Shown: positions 27,986-37,648 of the stretch, in pieces
Layout: the number at the start of each line of letters is the position of its first letter
Position numbering within the stretch: the first letter of the stretch is position 1
NCBI RefSeq assembly: GCF_038007285.1
Contig: NZ_JBBOWX010000001.1
Span: 3,551,501 to 3,615,500 of the forward strand
DNA length: 64,000 bases
Direction of reading: 5' to 3'
From: Sporosarcina sp. FSL K6-3457
Lineage (GTDB): Bacteria; Bacillota; Bacilli; Bacillales_A; Planococcaceae
The notes under the pieces: generated by a model
Told to the model about the DNA's origin: nothing
The model's database searches: none
What the model saw: the letters and a program-made list of their open reading frames with translations, nothing else
Translations under genes and position numbers: made by a program

Positions 27986-30259
27986 TCACAAAGCGTCTGT
28001 ATGCTCAGAACCTGCTGGCAGTAAATCTAACAGACCAATACGTTCAAGACCGTTCTTAATCTTCGTCGTATAACCTAAAGCGTTTTGATTCAAATAATCG
28101 GCTTTTGAATAGATCATTTCTTCAAATATCGGAAGTCTCGCCGGGTCAATCTCAGACCATAATTCATAGGCATTAATTAAATCCTCCAAAGTCAAGTGGA
28201 CATAATCGCGTCCGATAAATTCATATTCAGGTGAAATCTTATACCAAATGTCACCATCTGGACGGATCCACTTCGCCTTGTCTTTTTCAATCGCTGTCTG
28301 AATACTAATCGCCGTATTCAAGTACACTGGATCATTAAATTCTTGATACGCCTTCAGCAAAATGTTCATCCCACCGAGTAAATGGTTCATGGACGTATGC
28401 GTCTTCACCTCTTGTGCTAATGGGAAATAGTCCGATATATAATAGGACTCACTATCTACTTGGATGATATTTCCTTTTTCCTTCTGTGACACAAGTAAGT
28501 TAGCGTAGTTTTTCAATCCAACATTATAATCCGTATGATTAAATACTTTCCCACTATTATACAAAAACAAAGCAATCTGCTCGTTAAACCTTGTATCGAC
28601 AAACGGCGCCGTCATATCATACAAGGTTTTCAAGTACGTACTCGTCACTTCCGTTTCCCAATACGTCGCTTCTCCTCTAAAAATATCTAGATTGGCAAAC
28701 GAATTATACAATAGGCTTTCATAATACCGTTGATTCGTTTGCGAATAAAGCGCCATAACTCTGTCCTCTTTCACAAGTAACAGGTTGCGACCATACCCTC
28801 TTCCCGACTTCGGCATTGGCTCAACAGTTGTCGCCATTTTATTATATGGGCCTTGTGCTGTATACCACTTATTGCGTTTTTTATAATTCACTGCTGACTC
28901 TAACATCCACGCATCCAAATGCTTTCGATCTTCAAATAATCGTTCCGCCGAAGACAGCAGCCACTGATCGACTACGTCAAAACCTCTTGACTGCAATCGG
29001 TAAATCGACAGCTGTGTTTCCCCAAGTCGCGCACCACTAAATGCTTCGTTTTCCAGCAACAATTCCCTAGTGTGACTTTCTGCACCTGTCGGATATTTCT
29101 GGTATAACTCTGCTGAACGGTACGCCTTTCCAATCATTCGTTGGGCTGTTTTACCGTTAACATCTATTTTCTCTAAGATTCCTGTTGGATACGTTGTAAT
29201 GTCAAAGCCAAACGTCTCATCGACATTTTTTTTGATTGGGAATCGGCTATATTCATGGAGAACGACTTTCTCCAAACCAACCTCCGTCTGAATGATATCA
29301 ACCGTAATCGGCATACGCTGAGGGTTTCTTAGTTCAGTAAATAAAAAATAGTCGCCATTCGGCAGTTCTCTCTTCGTTAACGTTACCTTTGCAGGTGACA
29401 AACCGACCACACTATACGTATAGACAATATCTTTGGCATGCGAATGTTGCACCGTTTTCTCTCCTGCAAATTGCATTGTATAATTCGACCGTAGATAAGT
29501 TTTAGCAGCTGTTGAAATCGGTACTTCTACAAACTGCTGTTCATAGCGAATTGGCTCATACTGCCCAAATGTCGTAGGCGGAATGAAAACCGTCGCTGGT
29601 AATTGGTCAATCATCTCGGTCAGAATCATCGCACGATGCATAAAGACCACGAACGAGGCACGATTCACAGCCCCTTTTGGATCGAACGTCCCGTCTTCTT
29701 TCCCACTTGTAATATCATGTTGTGCAAGTACTTTCACGCCGTACTTATGCTCTTCACTAATTTCTGCATCATCTTTAAAATGAATTTCTTCTCCTGTATC
29801 TTGTAACTTGAAAGCCCGAACAATAGCCGTTGCCATTTGCTCACGCGTCAGCACATCACCAACACCGAATGTACCATCCGGATTCCCTGTAAAAATCCCT
29901 GCATCCGTTGTCGCAATAACACCTTTCGCATGGGATGATTTCGCATTCACATCTTTATAAATCGGTTTGTAAGCTGTATACGGCAACTGCAAGGCATTGG
30001 TCATCAAATTAGCTGCCTGCGCTCGTGATACTTCTAAACCAGGTCTGAACTGCTTGTCCGGGTAACCGTTAATAACGCCCAAATCGACAAGTTGTGTCAC
30101 TTCATCTTTTGCCCAAAATTCATTATGTACGTCTGTAAAGCTTTGATTTATCGGATTCGCCTGGACACTCATACTCATGATACCAAAACTAAACACTGAA
30201 AGAACAACGGCTACTAAACCAATTTTCAGTGAGCCCTTCATTTTTCTATTGCGAAACAT
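27986..30259 (-). CDS. SLH-domain surface protein with uncharacterised C-terminal region
   Basis: A 757-residue secreted protein. The signal peptide (about 1-35, ending VQANP) is followed by three SLH motifs at about 38-210 (FTDVHNEFWAKDEV, YKDVNAKSSHAKGV, FKDDAEISEEHKYGV). Residues 220-420 look beta rich. The rest (about 420-757) is helical with repeated aromatic motifs (SSAERLFEDRKHLDAW, TDYNVGLKNYANLL, DGDIWYKISPEYEF) reminiscent of alpha/alpha-barrel sugar epimerases or lyases such as glucuronyl C5-epimerase. That resemblance is tentative and no catalytic residue could be assigned. It is a monocistronic gene between two terminators and is probably wall-associated through CsaB-modified polymer. 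Confidence 0.8.
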   Translation of the reverse strand: MFRNRKMKGSLKIGLVAVVLSVFSFGIMSMSVQANPINQSFTDVHNEFWAKDEVTQLVDLGVINGYPDKQFRPGLEVSRAQAANLMTNALQLPYTAYKPIYKDVNAKSSHAKGVIATTDAGIFTGNPDGTFGVGDVLTREQMATAIVRAFKLQDTGEEIHFKDDAEISEEHKYGVKVLAQHDITSGKEDGTFDPKGAVNRASFVVFMHRAMILTEMIDQLPATVFIPPTTFGQYEPIRYEQQFVEVPISTAAKTYLRSNYTMQFAGEKTVQHSHAKDIVYTYSVVGLSPAKVTLTKRELPNGDYFLFTELRNPQRMPITVDIIQTEVGLEKVVLHEYSRFPIKKNVDETFGFDITTYPTGILEKIDVNGKTAQRMIGKAYRSAELYQKYPTGAESHTRELLLENEAFSGARLGETQLSIYRLQSRGFDVVDQWLLSSAERLFEDRKHLDAWMLESAVNYKKRNKWYTAQGPYNKMATTVEPMPKSGRGYGRNLLLVKEDRVMALYSQTNQRYYESLLYNSFANLDIFRGEATYWETEVTSTYLKTLYDMTAPFVDTRFNEQIALFLYNSGKVFNHTDYNVGLKNYANLLVSQKEKGNIIQVDSESYYISDYFPLAQEVKTHTSMNHLLGGMNILLKAYQEFNDPVYLNTAISIQTAIEKDKAKWIRPDGDIWYKISPEYEFIGRDYVHLTLEDLINAYELWSEIDPARLPIFEEMIYSKADYLNQNALGYTTKIKNGLERIGLLDLLPAGSEHTDAL

Positions 30260-30336
30260 GTATTGATTTCCCCCTTGCTTGCTTATCTTACTTAATTTGT
30301 ACAGTTATCTTTCTATAATACCATAAAAAAATATCG

Positions 30337-30364
30337 AAAAGGCCTCCCATTTACTAGGAGACCC
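30337..30364 (-). terminator. Terminator of the small lipoprotein gene
   Basis: A 7-bp stem with one G-U pair (30341-30347 with 30357-30363) followed by TTTTCG on the minus strand. Confidence 0.7.
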
Positions 30365-30369
30365 ACTCG

Positions 30370-30798
30370 TTACTCTATTGTTTTCCCAGCAAAGGTTTCT
30401 CCACTTTTGCGGGCTTGTACATCGATTTGAAGGTCTGGATAATTTTCTTTTGACGCTTTAGCAAATTGATTCGCCAATTCTTCTGCCCGTTCCTTTTCCA
30501 TATCCGCTACGACTTCGAAGTCGACCAAGACAAATCCACCGCTATCCTCTGTCACGATAATATTGACCGAAGAAACGCCTTCTTCTTCGGCAAATAACTC
30601 TTCCAAGTTATCGTCCGATTTTGCCGTGTCTGACTTATCAACGACACCTTGCTGTTCAAGGTGATTTTCAACTTCTTCTTGCTTCACTTCTTCCTTTTCG
30701 GCTTCCTTTTCGGGTTCATCCTTGCTAGCTGACTCCCCACAGGCTCCAAGTAAAAGAGCTGTTCCTAACACTGCGACGAACAATGCTGACTTTTTCAT
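30370..30798 (-). CDS. Small acidic lipoprotein, function unknown
   Basis: A 142-residue lipoprotein. MKKSALFVAVLGTALLLGAC ends in a lipobox (LLGAC, lipid-modified Cys20), followed by a Glu/Lys-rich spacer (about 26-70) and a small folded domain with alternating beta and helix segments (VSSVNIIVTEDSGGFVLVDFEV, then ERAEELANQFAKASKENYP). The frame extends upstream to 30861, but the ATG at 30798 has AGGAGGA upstream and gives the signal peptide. I do not recognise a named family. The fold suggests an extracytoplasmic sensor or binding module. Confidence 0.75.
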   Translation of the reverse strand: MKKSALFVAVLGTALLLGACGESASKDEPEKEAEKEEVKQEEVENHLEQQGVVDKSDTAKSDDNLEELFAEEEGVSSVNIIVTEDSGGFVLVDFEVVADMEKERAEELANQFAKASKENYPDLQIDVQARKSGETFAGKTIE

Positions 30799-30838
30799 AT
30801 TAGGTCCTCCTCCTTCATTTGAAATCTGTTTTATCCTA

Positions 30839-30874
30839 ACAAAAAAAAGTGCGAGCTGCAAGGCTCACACTTTT
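30839..30874 (-). terminator. Terminator of the 328-residue protein gene
   Basis: A 12-bp stem (30845-30856 with 30863-30874) with a U tract on the minus strand. The stop codon of the gene lies inside the stem. Confidence 0.85.
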
Positions 30875-31851
30875 TGGTTCGTTCGTTTTTCAGCATTTTG
30901 ATCAAGTTGGTCGAACAACAAGCTATGCGCTGCTGTCGCTCCCAATTGCTCTCTTTGCTTAAATAATTGTTCGACAAGCGTTGCCGTACTAAACTGCTGA
31001 ACAATCTGATTGGCTTGCTGTGCAATCGCATCACTGACGGCTGCTTCAATTGCTTGTTGGGCTGCTGCTACTACGCTTTCTTTTGGTGTATATGCCATGT
31101 CCTTTTCAGCTTCTTTTACAGTCTCTTCGATGACAGTTGCTGCAATAGATTGCACAGCTCTTGCTGTATAGGAAGTTGATGCAATATTACGCTCATAAGC
31201 ACCTTTATTAATCTCAGCAGCTAGTTTAGCTATTGCCGGTCGCAATTCCTGTACCGCTTCCATCGCAAACGTCAATTCCTTTGGATGGTCAGCAAAATAC
31301 GGATTATCGTACCAATATTGCTCTTCAAATTTACCTTGTGAAGCAGCGATGGCATTGTTATAAGGTGAATTATACCAAGCATTCGCTGGCTTGCCGATTC
31401 CATGCTTTGCTGCAAGTGCCGGGTCCGTAATAAATGCAGTAATATGCGGCACTTCACCCGGAGCTTTTTTAAAATCTGCAATCAGCTCATCTAAACGCCC
31501 TTGTCGTTTCACGATTTCCGTTTGATCGCCCGACTGAATGGCCTCTTTTAATGAACGGTGTTGTCCATCGATCAAATTTCCATAATACATCTTGTTCTGT
31601 TTAAATTCACCATTAATCTTATCGTACCAAGCAGGATGCTGTTTCGCCTGAAAGTTATGATAATCAGACCAATCATTCGTACGAATCGATTCAAGAATTA
31701 AGTTATTACGTCCGTGATTGACAGCTGCCAAAGGATTGATGGCCGCTGCTTCCTTGCCCCATACTTTTCGCCACGCGTCATCTGATGTACTACCTGCATC
31801 ACGGACTTGCATCGAAAATGATCGTTCATTATTTAATGCAGAAACAAACAC
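30865..31851 (-). CDS. Unrecognised 328-residue protein
   Basis: No known family recognised. The start is GTG at 31851 with GAGG 7 nt upstream. There is no signal peptide and no membrane segment. The middle (about 30-190) is rich in Trp, Tyr, His and Asn (for example WYDKINGEFKQNKMYYG, WYNSPYNNAIAAS, QYWYDNPYFADHP). The C-terminal third is a long Ala/Gln/Glu-rich helical stretch (ESVVAAAQQAIEAAVSDAIA) likely to form a coiled coil. It is a stand-alone gene with its own terminator, opposite the glycosyltransferase and collagen-like genes, so a spore or surface role is possible but not shown. Confidence 0.7.
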   Translation of the reverse strand: MFVSALNNERSFSMQVRDAGSTSDDAWRKVWGKEAAAINPLAAVNHGRNNLILESIRTNDWSDYHNFQAKQHPAWYDKINGEFKQNKMYYGNLIDGQHRSLKEAIQSGDQTEIVKRQGRLDELIADFKKAPGEVPHITAFITDPALAAKHGIGKPANAWYNSPYNNAIAASQGKFEEQYWYDNPYFADHPKELTFAMEAVQELRPAIAKLAAEINKGAYERNIASTSYTARAVQSIAATVIEETVKEAEKDMAYTPKESVVAAAQQAIEAAVSDAIAQQANQIVQQFSTATLVEQLFKQREQLGATAAHSLLFDQLDQNAEKRTNQKV

Positions 31852-32185
31852 ATGTCCACCTCTTTTCTATATTTTATTGCCTTTACATACATATATCTAT
31901 CTTATCTGAGTTTCGGCATAATAGTAAAATTGTTTAGTTCCTTTTAGAAAAAAAGTCAGTAATCGTAGTTGGATTATTACATTAAGGTAAAAACAATGTC
32001 CATTTTCTCGTCTTGGATAGTAGTCCGGGTGTAAATAAGACCATTTTATTCATCCACAGTTGGCTATTTAATTATAAATGGCATAGAAATATCCATCATA
32101 CTGCCGCTAATTCCATTGACAACATCTGCGCTAGCACACTTTGTCTTTCTGCATATATATAGTGAGAATGTTCGGAGGGATGAAA
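31852..32185. other. Divergent intergenic region without recognised elements
   Basis: 334 A/T-rich bases between the divergent 328-residue protein gene and the glycosyltransferase gene. A CATATATAT sequence near 32153 could be a -10 for a mother-cell sigma factor, but no convincing -35 partner was seen. No repeat array, hairpin or small gene was found. Confidence 0.4.
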
Positions 32186-33274
32186 ATGATAACGATAAGT
32201 TTATGCATGATTGTTAAAAATGAAGAAAAGGTCATTGGAAGGTGCTTAGAGTCAGTTAGCAGGCTAGTAGATGAGATTATTATTGTAGATACGGGGTCCA
32301 GTGACCGCACAAAAGACATTGTGAAAAACTATACGGACCGCGTTGTTGATTTTCAGTGGATTGATGATTTTGCAGCAGCACGCAATTTTTCATTTCAACA
32401 AGCTACGAAGGACTACATTCTTTGGCTGGATGCTGACGATATCTTTACAAAGGAAGATCAGGAGAAGTTCACATCGCTGAAACAGTCATTGTCTCCTTCA
32501 ACCGATGCCGTTTCATTGAACTACCATTTAAGTTTTGATGAGGAGGGAAATGTAACTTCTCTATTGAGAAGATATCGCTTAGTTAAAAGAGAAAAGAATT
32601 TTCAGTGGATTGGAGTAGTACATGAGTTTCTTTCTGTGTCAGGAAATCTAGTTGATGGTGATGCCGCTGTCACCCACTCCCCTTTAAGCCATGATCGCGA
32701 GCGTAATCTTAGAATTTATCGCAAGTTGATTGATTCAGGAGAGACACTTTCCCCACGAGATACATTCTATTATGCCAATGAATTAATGGATCATAGTCTT
32801 TTTGAAGAAGCCAGCAATTATTATAAGAAGTTTCTAGATTCAAAGTTAGGCTGGATTGAAGATGAAATTCGAGCATGCTTGAAGCTTGCCAATTGTTATT
32901 TCGAATTAAATGATAAAGAAAGTGCATTGCACGCAACCTTACAAACCCTTATCTATGATGTTCCACGGCCCGAAACCTGTTGTCGACTCGGTTATTACTT
33001 TATGGAGCAAGGTAAAAATGAAGCTGCTATTCACTGGTATCATCAAGCGTTGCTTTATGAAGTGGACCAACATCTAAGTTTTCAAAACATCGCATTTTCT
33101 ACTTGGGTACCTCATCTTCAATTATGTGTCCTCTATGATCGATTGAAGCAATATGATAAAGCCTATCATCATAACGAGTTAGCCCGGAAGTATAAACCAA
33201 TGGACGACAGGATCGTAGGTAATAAAAAGTATTTGGAGGATATATTGAAGAAGGTAAATATTAAGTCGATATGA
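32186..33274 (+). CDS. Family 2 glycosyltransferase with C-terminal TPR-like helices
   Basis: About 362 residues. The N-terminal GT-A domain (1-230) starts ITISLCMIVKNEEKVIGRCL, with VDTGSSDRTKDIV and the metal-binding DXD-like LWLDADDIF at about 85. The rest holds helical repeats (EEASNYYKKFL, LKLANCYFELNDKES, GKNEAAIHWYHQALL) typical of TPR-containing family 2 enzymes. The frame opens at 32141, but the ATG at 32186 has GGAGG 7 nt upstream. It lies 240 nt upstream of, and codirectional with, the collagen-like gene. Glycosylation of its Thr-rich GXT repeats is an attractive inference, by analogy with exosporium glycoprotein loci. Confidence 0.82.
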   Translation: MITISLCMIVKNEEKVIGRCLESVSRLVDEIIIVDTGSSDRTKDIVKNYTDRVVDFQWIDDFAAARNFSFQQATKDYILWLDADDIFTKEDQEKFTSLKQSLSPSTDAVSLNYHLSFDEEGNVTSLLRRYRLVKREKNFQWIGVVHEFLSVSGNLVDGDAAVTHSPLSHDRERNLRIYRKLIDSGETLSPRDTFYYANELMDHSLFEEASNYYKKFLDSKLGWIEDEIRACLKLANCYFELNDKESALHATLQTLIYDVPRPETCCRLGYYFMEQGKNEAAIHWYHQALLYEVDQHLSFQNIAFSTWVPHLQLCVLYDRLKQYDKAYHHNELARKYKPMDDRIVGNKKYLEDILKKVNIKSI

Positions 33275-33515
33275 ATCCGCCAAAATGCTAACTGATGGCC
33301 CACCTCGTTAGGTTCCTTCATACGGTTCGATATGTTCTTTCAGTTAATTAATAGCTGTTGTATTCGGCATTTATATATGATTGTATTCCGCTATTTCCTA
33401 CATCATAAATTCTAATACCTTGTCATATTTCATTTAATTATTTCTAAGACAAGTAGTTGATTGCCCGTCACTCCGTCTACCGCATGAATAGGATGTTACG
33501 GAAAGGAGCGGTAAA

Positions 33516-36500
33516 ATGAATTTTTACGATTATGTAAGACAGCAATCCAATAAATGTGACGAATCAAGTAATTGTTGTGAGTGTAATGAGTTTTGCGGAT
33601 GTAACAATTGCTTATGCTGTTGTCCAAATGAATGTCAAGGAGCTACTGGGCCGACTGGACCTGCCGGACCGACTGGCGCTACAGGGAACCAAGGACTTCA
33701 AGGACCTACTGGCGCTACGGGGGCGACTGGTAATACCGGGGCTCAAGGACCACAAGGCATTCAGGGAATTCAAGGAGTACAAGGCGTTACGGGTAATACT
33801 GGACCTCAAGGACCACAAGGCATTCAGGGGATTCAAGGGGTACAAGGCATTACGGGTAATACCGGACCTCAAGGACCACAAGGCATTCAGGGGATTCAAG
33901 GGGTACAAGGCGTTACGGGTAATACCGGACCTCAAGGACCACAAGGTATTCAGGGGATTCAAGGCGTACAAGGCGCAACGGGTAATACCGGGGCTCAAGG
34001 GGCAACTGGACCGCAAGGCATTCAGGGAATACAGGGCGTCACAGGTGCTACGGGAGCGACTGGGGCGACTGGACCTCAAGGGCTTCAAGGAGTTCAAGGT
34101 GTTACCGGGAATACTGGACCTCAAGGTTTAATGGGGGTCACCGGGGCGACGGGCACAACTGGAGCGACTGGACCTCAAGGGATTCAAGGAATTCAAGGTG
34201 TTACCGGGAATACTGGGCCTCAAGGTTTAATGGGGGGTACCGGGGCGACGGGCACAACTGGAGCGACTGGACCTCAAGGGCTTCAGGGAGTTCAAGGTGT
34301 AACCGGGAATACTGGACCTCAAGGTTTAATGGGGGTCACCGGGGCGACGGGCACAACTGGAGCGACTGGACCTCAAGGGCTTCAAGGAGTTCAAGGTGTA
34401 ACCGGGAATACTGGACCTCAAGGTTTAATGGGGGTCACCGGGGCGACGGGCACAACTGGCGCGACTGGACCTCAAGGGATTCAGGGAGTTCAAGGTGTAA
34501 CTGGGAATACTGGGCCTCAAGGTTTAATGGGGGTCACCGGGGCGACGGGCACAACTGGCGCGACTGGACCTCAAGGGGTTCAGGGAGTTCAAGGTGTAAC
34601 TGGGAATACTGGGCCTCAAGGTTTAATGGGGGTCACCGGGGCGACGGGCACAACTGGCGCGACTGGACCTCAAGGGATTCAGGGAGTTCAAGGTGTAACT
34701 GGGAATACTGGGCCTCAAGGACTTCAGGGAATTCAAGGGGTACAAGGCGCAACTGGGAATACCGGGGCTCAAGGGGCAACTGGACCGCAAGGCATTCAAG
34801 GAATACAGGGCGTCACAGGTAATACTGGAGCACAAGGACCACAGGGGATTCAAGGGGTAACCGGTAATACTGGGCCTCAAGGATTAATGGGCGTCACAGG
34901 TGCTACGGGAGCAACTGGACCGCAAGGCATTCAAGGAATACAAGGTGTTACAGGTAATACTGGAGCACAAGGACCACAGGGAATTCAAGGGGTAACCGGT
35001 AATACTGGGCCTCAAGGGGCGTCACAGGTTAATGGGCGTCACAGGTGCTACGGGAGCAATACTGGGGCAACTGGACCGCAAGGCATTCAAGGAATACAAG
35101 GTGTTACAGGTAATACTGGAGCACAAGGACCACAGGGAATTCAAGGTGTAACCGGTAATACTGGGCCTCAAGGATTAATGGGCGTCACAGGTGCTACGGG
35201 AGCAACTGGGGCGACTGGACCGCAAGGCATTCAAGGAATACAAGGTGTTACAGGTAATACTGGAGCACAAGGACCACAGGGAATTCAAGGGGTAACAATA
35301 CTGGGCCTCAAGGATTAATGGGCGTCACAGGTGCTACGGGAGCAACTGGGGCGACTGGACCTCAAGGCATTCAAGGAATACAAGGCGCCACAGGTGATAC
35401 TGGGCCTCAAGGCATTCAGGGAATACAAGGCGTCACGGGCGATACTGGACCTCAAGGTATTCTCAAGGCATTGGACCTCAAGGCATACAGGGAATACAAG
35501 GCGTCACAGGTGGCGTCACGGGCGATACTGGACCTCAAGGCATACAGGGAATACAAGGTGTCACGGGCGATACTGGACCTCAAGGCATTCAAGGAATACA
35601 AGGCGTCACAGGCGATACTGGACCTCAAGGCATTCAGGGAATACAAGGCGTCACGGGCGATACTGGACCTCAAGGCATTCAGGGAATACAAGGCGTCACG
35701 GGCGATACTGGACCTCAAGGCATTCACAGGGAATACAAGGCGTCACGGGTGATACTGGACCTCAAGTCACAGGGCGATACTGGACCTCAAGGCATTCAGG
35801 GAATACAAGGCGTCACGGGCGATACTGGACCTCAAGGCATATACTGGACCTCAAGGGAATACAAGGCGTCACAGGTGACACTGGACCTCAAGGCATTCAA
35901 GGAAGGCGTCATACAGGGAATACTGGACCTACAAGGCGTCACAGGCGATACTGGACCTCAAGGCATTCAGGGAATACAAGGCGTCACAGGCGATACACCT
36001 CAAGGCATTCAAGGAATACAAGGCGTCACTGGGGATACTGGACCTCAAGGCATACAAGGCATACTGGACCTCAAGGCATTCAAGGAATACAAGGCGTTAC
36101 AGGCGATACTGGACCTCAAGGCATTCAAGGAATACAAGGCGTCACTGGGGATACAGGACCTCAAGGTATACAGGGAATTCAAGGTATTCAAGGAGCAACG
36201 GGTCCTACTGGTCCCACAGGCTCGCAAGGTATTCCGGGCGTTAGCGCGCTAATTCCATTTGCTTCAGGAACTTCAGTCGTCACATTAAACACACTAGCTC
36301 TAGGATTAGTTGGTACTCCAGCCCTTGTAGGATTCGGGACTTCTATGGCCGGCGTTTCTATTGCTGGTGGTTCATTCACACTACCCGTTTTAAGTAACTT
36401 AGCCTTTAATGTGCCTCGTACAGGAACACTAACAAGCATATCGGCATTTTTTAGAAGTTCTATTGGGCTGAACCTCCCATTATCCACAATGACCGTTCAT

Positions 36501-36740
36501 GCGGAGATTTATCGTGCAACAGGTAATAGCAGCACCTTTAGCGCTACTGGCGTCACTGTCAGTCTAGTGTTCCCTAGCACAATCTCGATTGGTACTGCGG
36601 TTGCAAATACTGCAAGTGGCTTCACATTCAATGTCAATGCGGGTGACCGTTTGCTAATGGTGTTTTCTGCAACTGCCAGCGGCATTAATCTAGTAAACAC
36701 ATTGACAGGCGAGGCAAGTGCAGGTCTGAGCATCAATTAA
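33516..36740 (+). pseudogene. Collagen-like exosporium protein with BclB-type C-terminus; reading frame broken
   Basis: The ATG at 33516 (ribosome site GGAAAGGAGCGG) starts a Cys-rich head ([20 protein letters not shown], then CNNCLCCCP) followed by Gly-X-Y triplets ([23 protein letters not shown]). The frame is open to 35318, where loss of a few bases gives a stop. GXY coding then continues in other frames (35300-35460, 35460-35830 and onward) with repeated jumps, and returns to the original frame before the last triplets at about 36075. A 165-residue C-terminal domain follows ([37 protein letters not shown]), matching the BclB C-terminal domain of exosporium proteins. Intact, it would be about 1070 residues. 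Either a real pseudogene or frameshift errors in a 45-nt repeat block; long repeats are error prone. Confidence 0.8.
34070..34720 (+). repeat. 99-nt tandem repeats in the collagen-like gene
   Basis: About six near-identical copies of a 33-residue block ([19 protein letters not shown], then [14 protein letters not shown]). The periodicity is in frame, so copy-number change here would keep the protein readable. A separate 45-nt unit ([15 protein letters not shown]) dominates 35390-36130, where the frame breaks occur. Confidence 0.88.
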
Positions 36741-36830
36741 TAAAAGCACATGCAAAGAGGCTTTATTAATTGATATACAAGAGCAAGATTCTATTCTGAG
36801 AATCTTATAACAAGTAGAAGGCTTTGCCAC

Positions 36831-36955
36831 TTCGATGAGCGAAAAGTCCTAAAATGACGATAACTCTGCTGAAATGATCGATAACTCTTGGCAATTGATC
36901 GATAATGACTCCAAAATGATTGAAAACCTTCCCATAATGCTTGTCGAAGTATAGA
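36831..36955. repeat. Array E: about six 21-nt units, core AAATGATCGATAACTC
   Basis: Anchors at 36852, 36872, 36893, 36914 and 36935, spaced 20, 21, 21 and 21 nt; the 20-nt step is a single missing base. A degenerate unit precedes them at about 36831. It lies in the convergent gap between the collagen-like gene and leuD, just before the leu terminator. No gene fits here. Confidence 0.8.
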
Positions 36956-36974
36956 AAGCAATATTTTGGTAGTA

Positions 36975-37031
36975 AATAAAAAATTGGGGCTATCTAGGAA
37001 GTTAGTTTACATTAACTTCCTAGATAGCCCC
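36975..37031 (-). terminator. Terminator of the ilv-leu operon
   Basis: A perfect 19-bp stem (36986-37004 with 37013-37031), followed on the minus strand by AATTTTTTATT. Confidence 0.95.
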
Positions 37032-37037
37032 TTCTAT

Positions 37038-37631
37038 TTATACTGACTGTTTCACTCGCTCTTCGTACTTCGCAATATGCTCTTCATATTGGAATGTCAA
37101 CGAGATTTCATCCCAACCATTTAACAACATTTGTTTATAATACGGGTCAATGTCAAATGAATACACCTTGCCATCCTGCCCTGTCACTGTCTGCTTCTCT
37201 AAATTAACTTCTACAGAATAAGCCTGTTGTTGACCATTTGCCAACAACTCCTCTACTTCTGCAACCGTTAATCTAATAGGTAGCAAGCCATTCTTCATGC
37301 AGTTATTATGAAAAATATCCGCAAAACTCGGAGCAATGACAACATTGAATCCATAATCCAAAATCGACCATGGCGCATGTTCCCTAGAAGAACCACAGCC
37401 GAAGTTTTCATGAGCAACTAAAATTTTCGAGCCTTTGAATCGCTCATCGTTGAGGACGAAATCTTTCACTTCACTACCATCCTCGTTAAAGCGCCAATGA
37501 TAAAATACATACTTGCCGAAACCTGTGCGTTCAATCCGTTTCAGGAATTCTTTTGAAATAATCTGGTCTGTGTCAACATTTTTACGATCAAGTGGCGTCA
37601 CTACACTGACGACTTCATTAATGGGTTCCAT
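37038..37631 (-). CDS. leuD: 3-isopropylmalate dehydratase small subunit
   Basis: A 197-residue small subunit that pairs with LeuC to isomerise 2- to 3-isopropylmalate in leucine synthesis. The swivel-domain motifs VLNDERFKGSKILVAHENFGCGSSREHAPW and VVIAPSFADIFHNNCMKNGLLPI are intact. The ATG has GGAGGGAGA upstream, 17 nt after leuC. It is the last gene of the ilv-leu operon. Confidence 0.96.
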   Translation of the reverse strand: MEPINEVVSVVTPLDRKNVDTDQIISKEFLKRIERTGFGKYVFYHWRFNEDGSEVKDFVLNDERFKGSKILVAHENFGCGSSREHAPWSILDYGFNVVIAPSFADIFHNNCMKNGLLPIRLTVAEVEELLANGQQQAYSVEVNLEKQTVTGQDGKVYSFDIDPYYKQMLLNGWDEISLTFQYEEHIAKYEERVKQSV

Positions 37632-37648
37632 CTGCTCATCTCCCTCCG

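Noticed and set aside
33612..34880. Minus-strand frames opposite the collagen-like repeats
   Set aside because: They mirror the GXY codon periodicity, lack ribosome sites and give low-complexity sequence; the plus strand has the Cys-rich head and the BclB-type domain.
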